From NCBI RefSeq assembly GCF_004965515.1, contig NZ_SSHH01000001.1, forward strand, positions 623,280 to 687,279: 64,000 bases of DNA. The letters run 5' to 3'. Position 1 is the stretch's first letter, and every line of letters begins with the position of its first letter. The stretch is from Alteraurantiacibacter aquimixticola (lineage in GTDB: Bacteria; Pseudomonadota; Alphaproteobacteria; Sphingomonadales; Sphingomonadaceae). The translations under genes were made by a program, and so were the position numbers. A model generated the notes under the pieces. The model did not search any database. It was not told the DNA's origin and was given only the letters and a program-made list of their open reading frames with translations. Below, in pieces: positions 1-8,392 of this stretch.

Positions 1-542
1 GCCGGGTATCGCGGCGCTCTTTCGTTGCGCTGGTGACGGGCGCAGCAGCAACCACGATGATCGCATCGCCCGCCAAGGCGCAGCGCACCGGGCGGAGTGA
101 CTCCGACCCGGATGACAGCGTGGGGTATGGGCGCACCGGCTTTACCGATTCCGATCCCAATGACAGTGCGGGTCATGGCCGCAGCAATATGACCGACTCC
201 GACGCCAGCGACCGCGCTGATTACGGCCGTGGCAGTGGAGGCAGCTCGGGTGAGACCGATTCCGATCCGGACGATGCTGTCGGGAATGGCCGCGGGAGCG
301 GTTCGGGCATTTCCGACAGCGACAGCGGTGCCAATGCCGACCCGTCCGGACGCGGTCGCGGCTCCGGCGTCACGGACTCCGATTCCAGCGATGCCTATAA
401 CAATGGCCGCGGCACTCGTTCCGGCGTGACCGATTCCGATCCGGACGACTCCTTCGGAAATGGTCGCGGTGGCGGTACCGGGATGACGGATTCCGACACC
501 GGTGCCAATGCGGACGCGGTAGGTCGCGGCCGCGGCAGCTAA
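1..542 (+). CDS. Tat-exported TDSD/GRG repeat protein, 5' end missing
   Basis: The reading frame is open from base 3 to a TAA at 540-542, so the true start lies outside the window; the GTG at 33 is internal. The visible N-terminus reads R-V-S-R-R-S-F-V-A-L-V-T-G-A-A-A, a twin-arginine motif (SRRSFV) and hydrophobic stretch, ending in a likely AKA-Q cleavage site near base 80. The mature part is made almost only of eight repeats that begin (T/S)DSD and contain a GRG or GxGR block. It has no Cys and almost no large hydrophobic residues, so it is probably unfolded or folds on metal binding. The Asp-rich blocks resemble thrombospondin type 3 calcium loops, but this is only a likeness. It lies 45 bases before a JmjC oxygenase on the same strand. 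I do not recognise the family. Confidence 0.7.
   Translation, partial: RVSRRSFVALVTGAAATTMIASPAKAQRTGRSDSDPDDSVGYGRTGFTDSDPNDSAGHGRSNMTDSDASDRADYGRGSGGSSGETDSDPDDAVGNGRGSGSGISDSDSGANADPSGRGRGSGVTDSDSSDAYNNGRGTRSGVTDSDPDDSFGNGRGGGTGMTDSDTGANADAVGRGRGS
96..539 (+). repeat. Eight in-frame TDSD-x-GRG protein repeats
   Basis: Eight units of 16 to 21 codons begin SDSDPDDSVGYGR, TDSDPNDSAGHGR, TDSDASDRADYGR, TDSDPDDAVGNGR, SDSDSGANADPSGRGR, TDSDSSDAYNNGR, TDSDPDDSFGNGR and TDSDTGANADAVGRGR. Units 4-5 and 7-8 form similar pairs (PDD type followed by GANAD type), which suggests one duplication of a larger block. The ASP-x-Asp start and Gly-Arg end are kept while the middle varies. Confidence 0.85.
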
Positions 543-587
543 GGCAGGGGTTTTCCTCGAGCTGGCAGGCGGATAGGTCATTCTCTC

Positions 588-1772
588 ATGACTGCTGCCG
601 CCAATGCCAAGCCCAGCCCGCTCGCCAGCCTGATCGCACCGCTATCGGCTGAGGAGTTCTTCGCGCGCTATTACGAGAAGGACTGGTTCTGTACGCCCCA
701 ACCCGTGGCGGAGGTGGGCGATCTGCTCAGCATCGACCGGATCGACGAGATACTGTCCGATTCCGAGCTCCCGCCGACCTCGCTCACCATGGCGAAGTCC
801 GGTGCCAGCCTGCCGCTTTCGGAATATACCCATGCCAATGGCGTGATCGATCGCGGCGCGGTACTCGACAATTTCCGTGACGGCGCGACCATCGTGCTGC
901 CGCAGCTGCATTATGCCGATGGCAAGCTCTATGCCTTCTGCCTGGCGCTGGAGCGGGAATTCGGCGCGCGCATCCAGACCAATATCTACCTCACCCCCAG
1001 CAATGCGCATGGTTTCGGCGTCCATTATGACGGGCATGACGTCTTCGTGCTGCAGGTCTCCGGCCGCAAGAAGTGGGAGATCTACGGCCAGCGTGACGGG
1101 CTGCCCTTCCGCGGCGAGAAGTTCAGCAAACACCGCGACGATCCGGGCGAATTGCGCGAGACATTCGTGCTCGAGCCCGGCCAGTGCCTCTATGTCCCGC
1201 GCGGCCTTGCGCATCGCGCGCTGACCGAGGGGGACGAGGCGAGTCTGCACATTACCGTGGGCATCCTCGTCCAGACATGGGCCGAATTCATGCTGGAAGC
1301 GGTGGCGGAGGCGAGTTTACGCATCCCCCAAATGCGCCAGTCGCTGCCGCGCTCGCTCTATTTCGACGAGGGCAAGCGTAGTGAGCATGCGGCGATGTTC
1401 GCCGATCTGATGGCGCAGTTGGGCAGGGAGGCCAGCTTCGATGCCACGCTGGCGGCCTTTGGCAGCAATTTCGTGCAGGGACAGGGCCCGCGCATTCGTG
1501 GTGCGCTGAATGCCCTTGTGGAAGGGATTGGCGAGGATGACCGGCTGCGCGTGCGCGACAGCATCCTCTACACGATCGAGGAGGGCGAGGGCGGGCCGCA
1601 ACTGGCGATTGCCGGTTCGATGATCGACCTTGCCGCCGATCTCGCGCCGCAATTGCGCGAGCGGCTGGCGGCGGGCGATCTGTCCATGTCCGATTTCACG
1701 GTGACCGACCGGCAGGACCTGCGCGACACGGTGGAAACGCTGGTTGCTTACGGCCTGCTAGAACGGGCCTGA
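588..1772 (+). CDS. JmjC/cupin-4 type 2-oxoglutarate Fe(II) oxygenase
   Basis: This 394-residue protein matches the ribosomal-oxygenase-like (ROXA/YcfD, cupin 4) family in length and layout: an N-terminal helical part, a JmjC double-stranded beta helix (about 95-230) and a C-terminal winged-helix-like part. The iron ligands are visible as H146-x-D148 in VHYDGHDVFVLQ and H209 in GLAHRALT. Known members hydroxylate Arg or His in ribosomal proteins; the substrate here is not known. The start ATG at 588 follows an AGG box. It sits directly behind the Asp-rich repeat protein gene, which makes that protein a possible substrate, but this is inference only. Confidence 0.85.
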   Translation: MTAAANAKPSPLASLIAPLSAEEFFARYYEKDWFCTPQPVAEVGDLLSIDRIDEILSDSELPPTSLTMAKSGASLPLSEYTHANGVIDRGAVLDNFRDGATIVLPQLHYADGKLYAFCLALEREFGARIQTNIYLTPSNAHGFGVHYDGHDVFVLQVSGRKKWEIYGQRDGLPFRGEKFSKHRDDPGELRETFVLEPGQCLYVPRGLAHRALTEGDEASLHITVGILVQTWAEFMLEAVAEASLRIPQMRQSLPRSLYFDEGKRSEHAAMFADLMAQLGREASFDATLAAFGSNFVQGQGPRIRGALNALVEGIGEDDRLRVRDSILYTIEEGEGGPQLAIAGSMIDLAADLAPQLRERLAAGDLSMSDFTVTDRQDLRDTVETLVAYGLLERA

Positions 1773-1779
1773 CACCTTT

Positions 1780-1897
1780 CTCTTGGTCACGGCAGTCATA
1801 GGGCGACTGCCCGCCCGCAGGTGCCCCGCACCCCGGACTTGATCCGGGGGAAGGGAATAGCACCGAGGATGCCCGCCCGGATGGGCGGGCGTAACCC
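1780..1897. repeat. Dispersed intergenic repeat, copy 1, with hairpin
   Basis: A stretch shared with 62370-62523. The core at 1850-1896 (GAAGGGAATAGCACCGAGG, then a hairpin, then GTAACC) matches 62477-62522. The hairpin is GCCCGCCC-GGAT-GGGCGGGC (1871-1890). Copy 2 has one compensating pair change in the stem. The rest of the 1773-2081 gap holds this repeat, then the cysH terminator, and nothing coding that I can support. Confidence 0.65.
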
Positions 1898-1910
1898 AAA
1901 CCACCCAAAG

Positions 1911-1941
1911 AAAAAGCCCGGTCGGACAAGCCGACCGGGCT
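1911..1941 (-). terminator. Rho-independent terminator of the cys operon
   Basis: An 11-base perfect stem (AGCCCGGTCGG at 1915-1925 with CCGACCGGGCT at 1931-1941) has a 5-base loop and, read on the minus strand, runs into a T tract (complement of the A's at 1911-1915). It lies about 140 bases behind the cysH stop, so it probably ends the sulfur operon. Confidence 0.75.
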
Positions 1942-2081
1942 GGAAAGTTTTGGGAGAGGATGCCTGAAAGGCCCGTTCCTTATGCGGATGGCTCCCGATT
2001 CACTCAAACGCGATTACTGCACCAGCTATTGCATTCTATGCAACTAAACCCAAAAAGCCACGCAATTACGCGGTTTTGCGC

Positions 2082-2870
2082 TCAGAAAGCAGGCTCGTAG
2101 CCGGGCGGCAAATCGCCTTCATCGCCATTTTGCGGGTTGTTGGGCGAATGGATGCCGCACTCGGTCTTGTCCCAGCCGCGCCAGCGACCGGCGCGCGGGT
2201 CCTCGCCCGGCTTGACCTTGCTGGTGCAGGGCGCGCAGCCGACGGAGAGGTAGCCTTGCTCCTCCAGCGGATGGCGGGGCAGGTCGTGCTCCTCGAAATA
2301 GGTTTCGAGGCGCTGCTTGTCCCAATCGCCCAGCGGATTGATTTTCAGCCGGCCATCCTCGATCTCGAAGCGCGGCAGGTTCTGGCGGGTGACCGACTGG
2401 AAGGCCTTGCGGCCCGAAATCCATGCATCGAGGCCCTGCTTGGCGCGCGCGAGCGGTTCCACCTTGCGGATCTCGCAGCAGCCATCGGGGTCCCAGCTCC
2501 AGCGCAGACCGTTGTCGTCCTTTGCGGCCAGAACATCGGGATCGGGCTGCACGACGGAGGGGTTTTCGAGGCCCAACGCATCGATCAGCGTGTCGCGATA
2601 TTCCAGCGTCTCGTCGAACATCTTCATCGTATCGACGAAGACGACCGGGACGGAAGGATCGGCCTTGGCCACAAGGTGCAGCAGCACCGCGCTTTCGGTG
2701 CCGAAGCTGGAAACCACGGCGACGCGGCCCAGCGATCCTTCGGCAAACAGCTCTGCCAGCATGGGCCCCGCATCCACGCCTTCGAAGCGCGCGTTCAGCC
2801 GATCCGCATCCGCCTGGGTGAAGGCGGGTGCGGTCTCGATCACGTCACGCTGGCGGGCGGGTTCAGCCAT
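2082..2870 (-). CDS. cysH: Phosphoadenylyl/adenylyl-sulfate reductase
   Basis: CysH reduces activated sulfate (APS or PAPS) to sulfite in the cytoplasm with thioredoxin. The 262-residue protein has the PP-loop SSFGTES (about 54-60), a Cys-Cys pair near 131-132 and a CxxC at 212-215 that together bind a 4Fe-4S cluster, and the catalytic Cys in ECGIH near 238. The iron-sulfur cysteines point to the plant/bacterial APS-type enzyme rather than the E. coli PAPS-only form. I chose ATG at 2870, which overlaps the stop of the DUF934 gene by 8 bases (ATGGCTGA), exactly as at the cysI/DUF934 junction; an ATG at 2885 would add five residues. It is the last gene of the sulfur run. Confidence 0.93.
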   Translation of the reverse strand: MAEPARQRDVIETAPAFTQADADRLNARFEGVDAGPMLAELFAEGSLGRVAVVSSFGTESAVLLHLVAKADPSVPVVFVDTMKMFDETLEYRDTLIDALGLENPSVVQPDPDVLAAKDDNGLRWSWDPDGCCEIRKVEPLARAKQGLDAWISGRKAFQSVTRQNLPRFEIEDGRLKINPLGDWDKQRLETYFEEHDLPRHPLEEQGYLSVGCAPCTSKVKPGEDPRAGRWRGWDKTECGIHSPNNPQNGDEGDLPPGYEPAF

Positions 2871-3330
2871 GCCGCCCATCACCATGACGAAGGGCCCAGA
2901 TCGGCTGGCGAGCGTCCACGGTCTTCTGGTAGACTTCCGGGAAGCGGGTGAGGGCGGCTTTCACATCCGCCTCGTTCAGCTTCTTTTCGGGCGCGAAGGC
3001 ATCGAAGCCGCAACGGCGCATATAGGCGATCTGGTCCACCAGCACTTCGCCCACCGCGCGCAATTCGCCGGTAAAGCCCGCCTCGCGCAGGATGCGGGCG
3101 GCCGAATAGCCGCGGCCATCGCCGAAGACGGGGAAGTTCACTTCCACCAGCGCCAGGCGTTCGAGATGCGGCAGCAGGTCGCGCGCATCGTCGCCCGGTT
3201 CGATGCGGACGGCGCTGGCATTGGTCTGCTCCAGGAAGGCATCGACGGTGACCATGCCGTGATCGACCATCTCGTCATCACGGAAGCGGAATTGCACCTG
3301 GTCGGGGCTGGTGCCGAGATCTTCAGCCAT
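2863..3330 (-). CDS. DUF934 protein of the sulfite reductase operon
   Basis: This 155-residue protein starts MAEDLG and carries the conserved GDGRGYSAARILRE segment and the LVDQIAYMRRCGFD motif of DUF934. In alphaproteobacteria this family nearly always sits between cysI and cysH; its exact job is not settled, though an accessory role in sulfite reduction is usually assumed. The ATG at 3330 overlaps the cysI stop by 8 bases and the gene's own stop overlaps the cysH start by 8 bases, so all three are likely translationally coupled. An upstream extension of the frame to 3594 lies inside cysI and has no protein-like composition, so I rejected it. Confidence 0.9.
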   Translation of the reverse strand: MAEDLGTSPDQVQFRFRDDEMVDHGMVTVDAFLEQTNASAVRIEPGDDARDLLPHLERLALVEVNFPVFGDGRGYSAARILREAGFTGELRAVGEVLVDQIAYMRRCGFDAFAPEKKLNEADVKAALTRFPEVYQKTVDARQPIWALRHGDGRHG

Positions 3331-4957
3331 AAAGCGCCTCCTTGAACGGATCCATGCCGATGCGGCGATAGGTATCGAGGAAGCGCTCTCCCGCATTGCG
3401 GTTGGCGAGATAGACGTCGGTGGCCTTTTCCACCGCGTCCACGATCCCGTCCTCGTCGAAACCTGGGCCGGTGATCTTGCCGAGCGACGTGTCCTCCGCC
3501 TCGCTGCCGCCGAGCAGCAGCTGGTAGTTTTCGATACCTTTGCGATCGACGCCCAGGATGCCGATATGGCCGGCGTGGTGATGCCCGCAGGCATTGATGC
3601 AGCCGGAAATCTTCAGCTTCAGCTGGCCCAGCTCGTCACCCTTGCCGGTTTCGGCAAAGCGCTGCGAAATCTTCTGCGCGACCGGGATCGAACGCGCATT
3701 GGCGAGGCTGCAATAATCGAGGCCGGGGCAGGCGATGATATCGTCGATCTGGTCGAGATTCGGCGTGCCGAGCCCCGCTGCTTCCAGCTTGGTCCACAGC
3801 TCATGCAGGCGAGCGATCTCGACATGCGGCAGGACGATGTTCTGCGTGTGCATCACGCGGCATTCGTCGAAGCTGTATTCCTTCGCCAGATCCGCCATCA
3901 GGTGCATCTGTTCGGTCGACGCATCGCCTGGAATGCCACCGACGGGCTTCAGGCTGATGACGGCGCTGACATAGCCCGCCTCCTTGTGCGGATGGGTGTT
4001 GCGATCCATCCACAGCGCGAATTCGGGGTCCGAACGGTCGGCCTCGGTCGCGCCGCCGGTCTTGAATTCCGGATCGGCGAAATAGGTCTTGATCCGCTCC
4101 AGCTCTGCCAGCGGGGGCTCAACGCCCTGATCCAGCATATGGGCGAATTCTTCCTCGACCTGGCGCGTATATTCGTCCTTGCCCAGCTCGTGGACGAGGA
4201 TCTTGATGCGCGCCTTGTACTTGTTGTCGCGGCGGCCATAGCGGTTGTAGACGCGCAGGCAGGCCTCCGAATAAGTGACCAGCTGGTCCAGCGGCACGAA
4301 GTCGCGGATGCACGGCGCGATCATCGGCGTACGGCCCATGCCGCCACCGACATAGAAGGCCGCGCCCAGCTCACCAGCGTCATTCTTGACGATCTGGATG
4401 CCGATATCGTGCAGGCGCATGGCCGCGCGGTCGGTATCCGAAGCGATCACCGCGATCTTGAACTTGCGCGGCAAGTAGCTGAATTCCGGGTGGAAGCTCG
4501 ACCACTGGCGCAGGATTTCGGCATAGGGACGCGGATCGACCAGCTCGTCCGCAGCAGCACCGGCGAAATGGTCGGAGCTGATGTTGCGGATGCAATTGCC
4601 GCTGGTCTGGATCGCGTGCATTTCCACCTTGGCGAGATCGGCCAGCAGGTCCGGCGCGTCTTCCAGCTTGATCCAGTTGTACTGGATGTTCTGCCGCGTG
4701 GTGAAATGGCCATAGCCGCGGTCATACTTGTCGGCGATGTCCGCCAGCACATGCATCTGCGCGGAATTGAGCGTGCCATAGGGTACCGCCACGCGCAGCA
4801 TATAGGCGTGCAGCTGGAGGTAGAGGCCGTTCATCAGACGCAGCGGGCGGAACTGTTCCTCCGGCAGCGAGCCTTCGAGGCGGCGGCGCGTCTGGTCGCG
4901 GAATTCCTCCACGCGGGCATCGACCATGGCCTGGTCGTATTGGTCGTACTTGTACAT
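3323..4957 (-). CDS. cysI: Nitrite/sulfite reductase, siroheme and 4Fe-4S subunit
   Basis: The enzyme reduces sulfite to sulfide with six electrons. The 544-residue chain shows the duplicated ferredoxin-like and siroheme half-domains. It has the cluster and siroheme cysteines C410-x5-C416 (CPGLDYC) and C453-x3-C457 (SGCINACGHH). The substrate-binding stretch FTTRQNIQ lies near 86-92. No flavoprotein partner (cysJ) is nearby, so reduction by ferredoxin is likely. It starts one base after the stop of the DUF2849 gene and overlaps the DUF934 gene by 8 bases. Assimilatory sulfite reduction is favoured over nitrite reduction because the neighbours are cysH and cobA. Confidence 0.94.
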   Translation of the reverse strand: MYKYDQYDQAMVDARVEEFRDQTRRRLEGSLPEEQFRPLRLMNGLYLQLHAYMLRVAVPYGTLNSAQMHVLADIADKYDRGYGHFTTRQNIQYNWIKLEDAPDLLADLAKVEMHAIQTSGNCIRNISSDHFAGAAADELVDPRPYAEILRQWSSFHPEFSYLPRKFKIAVIASDTDRAAMRLHDIGIQIVKNDAGELGAAFYVGGGMGRTPMIAPCIRDFVPLDQLVTYSEACLRVYNRYGRRDNKYKARIKILVHELGKDEYTRQVEEEFAHMLDQGVEPPLAELERIKTYFADPEFKTGGATEADRSDPEFALWMDRNTHPHKEAGYVSAVISLKPVGGIPGDASTEQMHLMADLAKEYSFDECRVMHTQNIVLPHVEIARLHELWTKLEAAGLGTPNLDQIDDIIACPGLDYCSLANARSIPVAQKISQRFAETGKGDELGQLKLKISGCINACGHHHAGHIGILGVDRKGIENYQLLLGGSEAEDTSLGKITGPGFDEDGIVDAVEKATDVYLANRNAGERFLDTYRRIGMDPFKEALYG

Positions 4958-4958
4958 G

Positions 4959-5258
4959 TCAGATCACCCAGTTGAGGGCTTCGGGTTCGGTCGGCTTGAG
5001 CGTCAGGTCCGGGCGCACGGTGGGGCCCAGCGCGCGGACGCGGTCCTTGATATGGGCGGGGCGGACACCGCCGTTCCCGTCCTTCTCGGCATCGATGGCG
5101 TAGGGAACGTTGACCCGGCGCGCGGATTCCTCGCGGCCCATGATCTCTTCCGCCTGCTCACCGACGTCCACGGCGTCGTCCACGTGCGGCGACCAGTCCT
5201 GGCCGGTCCACCATACGACCGCACCTGTCTTCAGGTCATTTCCGGTCAGGATCTTCAC
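4959..5258 (-). CDS. DUF2849 small protein of the cys operon
   Basis: A 99-residue protein that begins V-K-I-L-T-G-N-D-L and contains the W-W-T-G region typical of DUF2849. It uses a GTG start at 5258 that overlaps the cobA stop in the four bases GTGA, and its stop lies one base before the cysI start. The family is found almost only in this operon position; no biochemical function is known to me. It could be a small factor that matures or binds sulfite reductase, but that is inference from position. The longer frame to 5573 lies inside cobA and is not coding. Confidence 0.85.
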   Translation of the reverse strand: MKILTGNDLKTGAVVWWTGQDWSPHVDDAVDVGEQAEEIMGREESARRVNVPYAIDAEKDGNGGVRPAHIKDRVRALGPTVRPDLTLKPTEPEALNWVI

Positions 5259-6013
5259 TGTTCCTCCACTCCGATTGCGAGTTTCGCGCCTTGCGCGACG
5301 ATATCTGCGGTGACTTCCCCGATCACGATCAGCGCCGGGCTCTTCACCCTTTCGGCTTCGACCAGTTCGGGAAGGGCGGCCAGCGGGCCGCGTAGCACGC
5401 GCATTTCCGGGCGCGCGCCGTTTTCGATGACGGCCAGCGGCATGTCGGGGGCGAGCCCGTCCGCCATCAGCTTTTCGGCGATCTGTGGCGCGGTCTTCAC
5501 GCCCATATAGATCACCAGCGTGCGGCCCTTGCCGGCAAGCCCGGCCCAATCCTGTTCGGTCAGCCCCTTGCACTGACCGGCGACGAAGCTGACGATGCTG
5601 GCATGGTCGCGATGCGTCAGCGGGATTTGTGCTGCTGCCGCCGCGCCATTGGCGGCGGTGATGCCGGGGACGACCTCGACGCGGACGCCTGCGGCGCGCG
5701 CCTCCTCCATCTCCTCGCCACCACGGCCGAAGATGAAAGGATCGCCGCCCTTCAGGCGCACCACGTCATGTCCCTTCAACGCCTCGCGAACGAGGAGGGC
5801 GTTGATATCCTCCTGCGGCAGCGTGTGGCGCGCGCGACGCTTGGCGACGCTGACGAGCTTGGCATCGGGGCGGGCGAGGGAGAAGATCTCCGGATCGACG
5901 AGCCCGTCATGCACGATCAGCTTCGCACGGCCGATCAGCCGCGCGGCGCGCAGGGTCAGCAAGTCGACCGAGCCCGGTCCCGCGCCGACAAGATAGATCG
6001 TGCCATTTTCCAT
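5255..6013 (-). CDS. cobA: Uroporphyrinogen-III C-methyltransferase
   Basis: The enzyme adds two methyl groups from S-adenosylmethionine to uroporphyrinogen III to give precorrin-2, the route to the siroheme needed by CysI. The 252-residue chain has the glycine-rich VGAGPGSVDLLT start, the GGDPFIFGRGGEE motif (about 89-101) and VVPGITAANGAAA, all typical of SUMT. It lacks the CysG N-terminal dehydrogenase/ferrochelatase domain, so those steps must be encoded elsewhere. It leads the DUF2849-cysI-DUF934-cysH run with overlapping starts, and follows mscS by 79 bases. Confidence 0.93.
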   Translation of the reverse strand: MENGTIYLVGAGPGSVDLLTLRAARLIGRAKLIVHDGLVDPEIFSLARPDAKLVSVAKRRARHTLPQEDINALLVREALKGHDVVRLKGGDPFIFGRGGEEMEEARAAGVRVEVVPGITAANGAAAAAQIPLTHRDHASIVSFVAGQCKGLTEQDWAGLAGKGRTLVIYMGVKTAPQIAEKLMADGLAPDMPLAVIENGARPEMRVLRGPLAALPELVEAERVKSPALIVIGEVTADIVAQGAKLAIGVEEQ

Positions 6014-6092
6014 GCCGCCCAGATGCGCGCGAGGGCGGCCTAGCGCCAGCGAGAATGGGTTTGGCGCGGCCTAGATCAGCTTTAGGGGGTGC

Positions 6093-7187
6093 CTAGGCCG
6101 ACTTGTCGACCCTCTGCGCGATCGCCTCCACCAGCTGCTGGAACTGCGCATTGTCGCGCAGGTTGAGGTCGCGCTGCGGGAAGGGAATTTCGACGTCGTG
6201 TTCCTTGAACAGGTGCCATACGCGCATGAGGACGTCGGAGCGGATATTGGACAGCCCCTCTTCCGGATCGAGGATCCAGAAGCGGATATCGAAGTCCACC
6301 GAACTGTCGCCGAAGCCCATCAGGTTGACGCGTGGCGGCGGGCTTTCCAGCACGCGCGGCGTTTCCCTCACCGCCTGGTAAAGCAGCTCCGTCACCAGCT
6401 CGATATCGCTGCCATAGGATACGCCGACCGGGGCCTTCACGCGTACTTCGCGCGAGCTGTAGGACCAGTTGACCACCTGGTTGATCATCAAATTCTCGTT
6501 TGGAATCAGATATTCGGTCTTGTCGCGCGTGACCACGGAAATGGCGCGGATGCCGATCTTGCGGATCTGGCCAAACCCCTCATTCCCTGCCGCATCGGTG
6601 ACCGAGATGACGTCCCCCGGCTTGATCGACTTGTCCATCAACAGGATGATGCCTGCCAGCAGGTTGCCGAAGGTCTTCTGCAGGCCGAAACCGATGGCGA
6701 GGCCGAATGCGCCGGAGAAGACGGCGAGGGCGGTAAGGTCGATCCCCAGCATGTCGATGCCGATAAGGATGGCGAAGGCCCAGACCGCGATGGTCAGCAA
6801 TTTCTCGCCCAGCAGCCGCTGCGAAGCGTCGAAGGCGGTCAGCTTGGCCAGCAGTTTGTGAGCCAGCCTGCTGAAGACGCGGGCGAAGGCGATCACGCCA
6901 AGGATCACCATGATGACGACCAGGATGCTCCAGGCGGAGATGCGCGTTTCATCGATGGAGAAGCCGAAGGAATCCAGCTTTTCGACAATGTTGGCGATCG
7001 TCATGCTCTGTTCGGATACCGCCTCGCGCAAGGCGTCCGCGCCGGCCATGCCGTCTTCGGGTTGCGGCATATCGGGCGCCACGGGAATTGGATCGGCCTC
7101 GACGGTCGGCGTTTCACCCGCGACGTCTGGCGTTTCACCCTCTGCGGCGGGGTCCTGCAGGATTTCGGGTACTGGTGCGGTCATCAA
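6093..7187 (-). CDS. MscS-type mechanosensitive channel
   Basis: An inner-membrane small-conductance mechanosensitive channel that opens under turgor stress. The 364-residue protein starts with an acidic, Pro-rich soluble part (1-80), then three membrane segments (about 83-105, 130-150, 155-180). The pore-lining TM3 stretch GAFGLAIGFGLQKTFGNLLAG is followed by the beta domain (KPGDVISV) and a C-terminal alpha/beta domain. The ATG overlaps the metC stop in ATGA (7184-7187), so it is coupled to a methionine gene; the link with sulfur metabolism is unexplained. Confidence 0.9.
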   Translation of the reverse strand: MMTAPVPEILQDPAAEGETPDVAGETPTVEADPIPVAPDMPQPEDGMAGADALREAVSEQSMTIANIVEKLDSFGFSIDETRISAWSILVVIMVILGVIAFARVFSRLAHKLLAKLTAFDASQRLLGEKLLTIAVWAFAILIGIDMLGIDLTALAVFSGAFGLAIGFGLQKTFGNLLAGIILLMDKSIKPGDVISVTDAAGNEGFGQIRKIGIRAISVVTRDKTEYLIPNENLMINQVVNWSYSSREVRVKAPVGVSYGSDIELVTELLYQAVRETPRVLESPPPRVNLMGFGDSSVDFDIRFWILDPEEGLSNIRSDVLMRVWHLFKEHDVEIPFPQRDLNLRDNAQFQQLVEAIAQRVDKSA

Positions 7188-8392
7188 TCTTCCATTGCGT
7201 CCAAGGCTTGCCCGATATCAGACAGCAAGTCGGCAACATCCTCAAGTCCAATGGAAAAACGCACGCCGAGCCGGTCCTCGGCGTCCCAGCTTGCGGGTGG
7301 CCAGGCCATCTCGCTGCGCGTGCGTGCGGGATCGAAGGGAATGGCGAGGCTTTCGAACCCGCCCCAGCTGTAGCCGAGGCCGAACAATTCCAACGCATCG
7401 AGGAAACGCGCGCGCTGGCTGACGCTGCGGCCCTTCAGGACGATGCTGAACAGCCCGCAGCCGCCGGTGAAATCGCGCTGCCACAGCGCGTTACCGGGCG
7501 CGCCGTCCAGCATCGGGCACAGCACATGGGCGACCTCGGGCCGGCCTTGCAGCCAGCGGGCGATCTCCAGCGCGGCCTGCGTTGAATGTTCCAGCCGCAG
7601 CGCCATGGTCCTGAGGCCCCGCAACGCGAGCGCGGCATCGTCCGGCGAGACGACCTGGCCCATATATTGCGAGGCGAGGCGCAGCTTCGTATACCACTCC
7701 TCCCCCGCGCTGGCGCTGCCCATCATCAGGTCCGAATGGCCGCCGACATGCTTGGTCAGGCTCATGATCGAAATGTCGCAGCCGCGCTCTAGCGCCGGGA
7801 AGCCGAGCGATGAGGCCCAGGTATTGTCGAGAATGCTCACAGCCCCCTTCTCGCGGGCGATCGCGGCCAGTTGCGGGATATCGCAGACTTCCATCGTCAG
7901 GCTGCCGGGGCTTTCCAGCATCACCGCGCGGGTGCGCTCGCAAAAGGCGTTCTCGAAGCTGGTGAGGTCGAGCGGATCGAAGGGCCGCGCTTCGATATCG
8001 TATTGCTTCAGCATGCCGAGTGCGATGTTGCGCGTCGGCTCATAGGCATTGTCGGTCACCAGCAGCACGTCGCCCGGCTTCAGCACCGCCAGAAGGACAT
8101 TGGCGATCGCCGCCACGCCGCTGGGATAGAGCACCGTGCCCGCCGCGCCCGGCTCCAGCTCGGTCAGCGCCTCTGCCAGTGCCCATTGCGTGGGCGCGCC
8201 ACGGCGGCCGTAATAGAAATGCCCGTCCGCATTGGGGCGTCCGCCGGCAAGGTCCTTCGCATCGGTATAAAGGTGGGTGGAGGCGCGCCAGACGGGCGGA
8301 TTGACCGCCGCGCCGGTCCATTCGGGACGGCGGCCTGCCTCGACCACGCGCGTGGAGGGCTTGCGCGGCGTATGTTGATCGGAATCGCTCAA
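7184..8392 (-). CDS. metC: Cystathionine beta-lyase, PLP-dependent
   Basis: The enzyme cleaves cystathionine to homocysteine, pyruvate and ammonia in methionine synthesis. The 402-residue chain has the Cys/Met metabolism PLP fold: YGRRGAPTQ near 61-69, SILDNTWASS near 186-195 and the PLP lysine K214 in SLTKHVGGHSD. I chose the TTG at 8392, which overlaps the sseA stop in TTGA and gives an LSDSDQHTPRK start; the frame further upstream lies inside sseA. The proteobacterial MetC type fits better than cystathionine gamma-synthase because of the HVGGHSD segment, but the two are hard to separate by eye. Confidence 0.88.
   Translation of the reverse strand: MSDSDQHTPRKPSTRVVEAGRRPEWTGAAVNPPVWRASTHLYTDAKDLAGGRPNADGHFYYGRRGAPTQWALAEALTELEPGAAGTVLYPSGVAAIANVLLAVLKPGDVLLVTDNAYEPTRNIALGMLKQYDIEARPFDPLDLTSFENAFCERTRAVMLESPGSLTMEVCDIPQLAAIAREKGAVSILDNTWASSLGFPALERGCDISIMSLTKHVGGHSDLMMGSASAGEEWYTKLRLASQYMGQVVSPDDAALALRGLRTMALRLEHSTQAALEIARWLQGRPEVAHVLCPMLDGAPGNALWQRDFTGGCGLFSIVLKGRSVSQRARFLDALELFGLGYSWGGFESLAIPFDPARTRSEMAWPPASWDAEDRLGVRFSIGLEDVADLLSDIGQALDAMED

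Noticed and set aside
96..539. CRISPR array suspected from regular repeats
   Set aside because: The repeats are in-frame, degenerate at DNA level and of changing length; they belong to a coding sequence.
1696..2007. 103-codon minus-strand frame after the JmjC gene
   Set aside because: It covers the repeat copy 1 and the cys terminator; no start signal and no conserved look.
3311..4975. 554-codon plus-strand frame opposite cysI
   Set aside because: cysI on the minus strand has all cluster cysteines; the plus frame is an antisense shadow.
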